64,000 bases of DNA from Ekhidna sp051379705 (lineage in GTDB: Bacteria; Bacteroidota; Bacteroidia; Cytophagales; Cyclobacteriaceae): the NCBI RefSeq assembly GCF_051379705.1, contig NZ_CP179868.1, positions 3,658,001-3,722,000 of the forward strand, read 5' to 3'. Positions 61,476 to 64,000 of this stretch are shown here, one piece after another. A program made the position numbers and the translations under genes. Position 1 is the stretch's first letter, and every line of letters begins with the position of its first letter. The notes under the pieces are model-generated. The model saw only the letters and a list, made by a program, of their open reading frames with translations, did not search any database and was not told the origin of the DNA.

Positions 61476-62059
61476 AAGGACCCTTTTATGATTTCGGATG
61501 GATTGGCGAAGAGGCAAGTCTCGCGTTTGCCCTTCTGATTGGCGTTGCCTTCGGCTTCTTTCTTGAACGCGCTGGTCTGGGTAGTGCGAAGAAACTTTCA
61601 GCTCAATTCTATCTCAAAGATCTCACGGTATTTAAGATGATGTTTACAGCAATTATTACAGCCATGCTAGGGGTTTTCTGGCTCAATTGGTTAGGAGTCA
61701 TTCATGCCGATCTAATCTACTTAACTCCAACTTTTGTTTGGCCGCAAGTGATTGGTGGTCTTGTCTTCGGGGTTGGGTTTATCATTGGCGGATACTGTCC
61801 GGGAACTTCTTGTGTTGCTTCGTCTACAGGGAGCCTGGATGGACTCATGAATGTTGCAGGTTTGTTTTTTGGAATTTTCATTTTTGGAGAGCTTTATCCC
61901 TGGATTGAAGACTTCTACACCGCAGGCGCAATGGGGAATGTCACTTTTGCGGAGGTGTTCAAGTTACCTGAGGGAGTTGTTGTATTTATTCTTCTTATTG
62001 TCGCATTATTGGGATTTTGGGCTTCAGAGAAACTAGAGAATTACCATGCAAAGAAGTAA
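61472..62059 (+). CDS. YeeE/YedE family transporter, C-terminal half
   Basis: A 195-residue inner-membrane protein equivalent to the second half of YeeE/YedE. The frame extends upstream to 61403, but the ATG at 61472 overlaps the part 1 stop in the typical ATGA junction and is preferred. The motif GGYCPGTSC holds C109 and C114, with an EWIEDFYT-like cytosolic tail. Together with part 1 it supplies the cysteines needed to pass thiosulfate through the membrane. Its 3' end overlaps the next gene by 14 bases. Confidence 0.9.
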   Translation: MKGPFYDFGWIGEEASLAFALLIGVAFGFFLERAGLGSAKKLSAQFYLKDLTVFKMMFTAIITAMLGVFWLNWLGVIHADLIYLTPTFVWPQVIGGLVFGVGFIIGGYCPGTSCVASSTGSLDGLMNVAGLFFGIFIFGELYPWIEDFYTAGAMGNVTFAEVFKLPEGVVVFILLIVALLGFWASEKLENYHAKK

Positions 62060-62645
62060 GGGGAATATTAACAATCTACTACTAGCTGGCTTTGCATTTA
62101 TACTAGCAGGAATTGCCGTGGCGATAGCCACACCTGATGGATTGAATGGAGTGAATAAACAACCCAATTTCATCGGAGTGGTCGAGCTGGCAGAGAAGAT
62201 TAAGAATCAAGAGAAGTTTTCATTGATAGATTTGAGAGACTCAGCATCCTATGCAGAATTTCATATTCCAAAAGCAAAGAATAACTCTCTTCAGAGCCTC
62301 GATTTAAAAACCATAAAAGAGCCTACCATCTTTTATTCCGGTGATGATCTACTTGATAGACGAATTTGGGATTTGCTACCTGATAGCCTCAGAACCAAAT
62401 CACATATACTATATGGAGGAATTCGAGATTGGTACGATCATTTGCTTTATCCAACCTTGCCTTTTGGGGATCACGTGAATGATGAAAAGCTTTTCAAGCA
62501 AGTGCATGATTTGTGTCAATTCTATGGAGGATATGCTGATTTTAAAGCGGATTCTCTGCTACTGGATTACTATAGAATTGACTTGTCTAATTCGAAATGG
62601 CCAAAAGTAAAGTCGGTAAGCAAACTTGTTAGAAAAGGATGTTGA
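62046..62645 (+). CDS. Membrane-anchored rhodanese-like protein without catalytic Cys
   Basis: A 199-residue protein with an N-terminal TM anchor (about 11-29) and a periplasmic rhodanese-fold domain (about 40-160). The active-site loop reads IFYSGDD with S98 in place of the Cys, so it is unlikely to form a persulfide; a C-terminal Cys is the last residue (KGC). It overlaps the YeeE part 2 gene by 14 bases. It may dock the sulfurtransferase or sense sulfane sulfur rather than catalyse. Confidence 0.8.
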   Translation: MQRSKGNINNLLLAGFAFILAGIAVAIATPDGLNGVNKQPNFIGVVELAEKIKNQEKFSLIDLRDSASYAEFHIPKAKNNSLQSLDLKTIKEPTIFYSGDDLLDRRIWDLLPDSLRTKSHILYGGIRDWYDHLLYPTLPFGDHVNDEKLFKQVHDLCQFYGGYADFKADSLLLDYYRIDLSNSKWPKVKSVSKLVRKGC

Positions 62646-62662
62646 ATAATTAATTAATCGAA

Positions 62663-62770
62663 ATGAAATACGCACTAATACTACCATTGATACTATTATT
62701 TCCCTACTCGGCAGATAAGGGAGAAAAGCCTATTATGTGGACTGACGAAGAGTTGAAACTCATCAATTAA
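62663..62770 (+). CDS. Small exported peptide (35 residues)
   Basis: An ATG-started 35-codon gene, 17 bases after the rhodanese stop and 2 bases before the next ATG. Residues 3-14 are hydrophobic, then PYSADKGEKPIMWTDEELK. It looks like a lone signal-like or TM peptide with a short charged tail. Its tight spacing within a sulfur operon supports translation. Function unknown. Confidence 0.55.
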   Translation: MKYALILPLILLFPYSADKGEKPIMWTDEELKLIN

Positions 62771-62772
62771 TT

Positions 62773-64000
62773 ATGATTGCGACGTTTCATAATCATGGTT
62801 CTATCCTTACTCAATCCCTGGAGGATTATTTTCAATTCTTTCGTGAAAATATTATTGGAAAAGATAGTTGCATAGATGTCGGTGAACGAAAAATGATCAG
62901 GATGCTCTATGCAGATTGGACAGCTAGTGGGCGATGTTACAGGCCACTTGAGGAGAAGTTGATGAATGACATCATGCCATTTATAGCAAATACCCATACT
63001 GAGACCAATTACGTGGGTTCGTTTATCACTAAGCAATATCTGAATGCGCGTCAAGTCATTAAGAATCACGTAAATGCAAGTGATGAAGATGTATTGGTAT
63101 GCTATGGATCCGGAATGACAGATGTGGTAAACAAGTTTCAGCGAATTCTGGGATTAAGAGTGAATGGAAAGGATGTGCTGCAGAGAGATCGGCCAGTTGT
63201 ATTCGTTACTCACATGGAACATCATTCTAATCATACAAGCTGGTTGGAGACCATCGGGGAAGTAGTGGTAGTACCTCCAGACTCAAATGGACTAGTTTCA
63301 TTGAGGGAATTTGAATTGCAGCTAAAGCGTTTCCCGAACAGGAAAAAAATTGCAGCTATCACTGCATGTTCGAATGTGACAGGTATAGAAACACCTTACC
63401 ATGAGATTGCCGCATTGTTCCATAAACATGGAGGTTATTGTTTTGTCGATTTTGCCTGTTCAGCTCCATACGTAACCATGAACATGCATCCTGATGATAC
63501 GTCTTATTTAGATGCAATCTTTTTTTCACCACATAAGTTTTTAGGCGGTCCCGGATCATCAGGAATACTCATATTCAATCAAAACCTTTACGCTAAAGAG
63601 ATTCCTGATGTGTCCGGAGGAGGCACGGTAGAATGGACCAATCCTTGGGGAGGAAGGAGGTACATTGATTGCATTGAAGAAAGAGAAGATGGAGGAACAC
63701 CAGCGATACTTCAGACCATTCGGGCATCATTAGCCATACAATTAAAAGAACAGATGGGTTTGGAAAAGATTTCCATGCGAAAAGAACAACTTATGGATAT
63801 ACTCTGGGATGGGTTAACCGAAGTAAAGGGCCTTTATGTCCTGGCTAAAAATGTAAGACGAAGGCTAGGTATCATATCAATGGTGTTTGAGAATGTTCAC
63901 TTTAATAATGCTGTGCAAATGCTAAACGACGACTATGGCATACAAGTCCGGGGTGGATGTTCTTGCGCTGGTACTTATGGACATTACCTGTTAAACATCA
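62773..64000 (+). CDS. Class V aminotransferase-fold enzyme (cysteine-desulfurase-like), partial
   Basis: An open frame of 409 codons, cut by the window edge. It is a fold-I PLP enzyme with the Schiff-base Lys K255 in SPHKFLGGPG and, near the C terminus, RGGCSCAG (C396 and C398), matching the mobile-loop Cys of cysteine desulfurases. HMEHHSNHTSW and VDFACSAPY complete the site. Last member of the sulfur operon, 2 bases after the small peptide. Cysteine desulfurase or selenocysteine lyase activity is inferred; it could also be an epimerase-type relative. Sequence past 64000 is missing. Confidence 0.85.
   Translation, partial: MIATFHNHGSILTQSLEDYFQFFRENIIGKDSCIDVGERKMIRMLYADWTASGRCYRPLEEKLMNDIMPFIANTHTETNYVGSFITKQYLNARQVIKNHVNASDEDVLVCYGSGMTDVVNKFQRILGLRVNGKDVLQRDRPVVFVTHMEHHSNHTSWLETIGEVVVVPPDSNGLVSLREFELQLKRFPNRKKIAAITACSNVTGIETPYHEIAALFHKHGGYCFVDFACSAPYVTMNMHPDDTSYLDAIFFSPHKFLGGPGSSGILIFNQNLYAKEIPDVSGGGTVEWTNPWGGRRYIDCIEEREDGGTPAILQTIRASLAIQLKEQMGLEKISMRKEQLMDILWDGLTEVKGLYVLAKNVRRRLGIISMVFENVHFNNAVQMLNDDYGIQVRGGCSCAGTYGHYLLNI

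Noticed and set aside
62767..63069. Minus-strand frame inside the desulfurase-like gene
   Set aside because: The plus-strand frame is open to the window end and has PLP and Cys motifs.

Overview
The window looks like chromosomal DNA of a Bacteroidota, most likely a marine-type Cytophagales (Reichenbachiella/Fulvivirga/Flammeovirga-like). Support: three secreted proteins end in type A type-IX-secretion sorting domains; several genes are preceded by the Bacteroidota -7 box TAnnTTTG rather than by clear Shine-Dalgarno sites; DnaG, Mrp, SpeA and RibBA are of the types I associate with Bacteroidota. I see no insertion sequence, phage, CRISPR array or rRNA. Genes are densely packed, and no stretch above 300 bases lacks a gene.

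Layout. 1-260: a tRNA with anticodon CAU and its terminator, beside a truncated copy of the tRNA 3' end. 262-2110: a HAD phosphatase overlapping an M50 membrane protease. 2107-10802 (minus): a seven-gene run of PurD-like ATP-grasp enzyme, Mrp, NFU, M43 metalloprotease, PASTA protein, T9SS protein and rhodanese. 10886-15386 (plus): dnaG, ribBA, a secreted unknown and surE. 15364-18971 (minus): LpxR-like protein, GNAT-nitrilase fusion and two paralogous small proteins. 19150-21489 (plus): a lipoprotein, an ECF sigma factor and a TM/beta-barrel protein. 21486-24992 (minus): cinA, a 2-oxoacid dehydrogenase E2 and a zinc transporter. 25170-26571: EF-hand protein and mtgA. 26572-34679 (minus): aspartyl protease, fmt, folA, a small membrane protein, SDR and a 1364-residue subtilase. 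34841-38025: SDR, LysR, EamA exporter and an unknown. 38022-42605 (minus): a tight seven-gene unit with NamZ muramidase, DoxX, glutaminase, pirin, VOC and two unknowns. 42668-46446: FtsX permease, glycosyltransferase, STAS-like protein and arginine decarboxylase. 46617-55255 (plus): two amidinotransferase-fold enzymes and argS (an arginine-themed cluster), then menA, a universal stress protein and an exported WD40-caspase protein. 55464-57942: M13 peptidase and a DUF1801 protein.

The most interesting block is 57952-64000. A response regulator and histidine kinase are divergent from a sulfur-handling operon: exported sulfurtransferase, YeeE/YedE transporter split into two genes, membrane-anchored rhodanese without its cysteine, 35-residue exported peptide, and a cysteine-desulfurase-like enzyme running off the window. 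Between them lie six TTAAC/G half-sites in three pairs, each pair with an 11-bp period, as expected for an OmpR-family regulator. The kinase sensor domain carries a Cys/His cluster (C120, H123, H126, H142, C144, C146). Together this suggests a sulfur- or metal-responsive two-component system controlling import and transfer of reduced sulfur.

Other points: DnaG has lost all four zinc ligands; at least five convergent gene pairs share 4-bp overlapping stop codons; and three short genes (32401-32574, 38022-38201, 62663-62770) are easy to miss.
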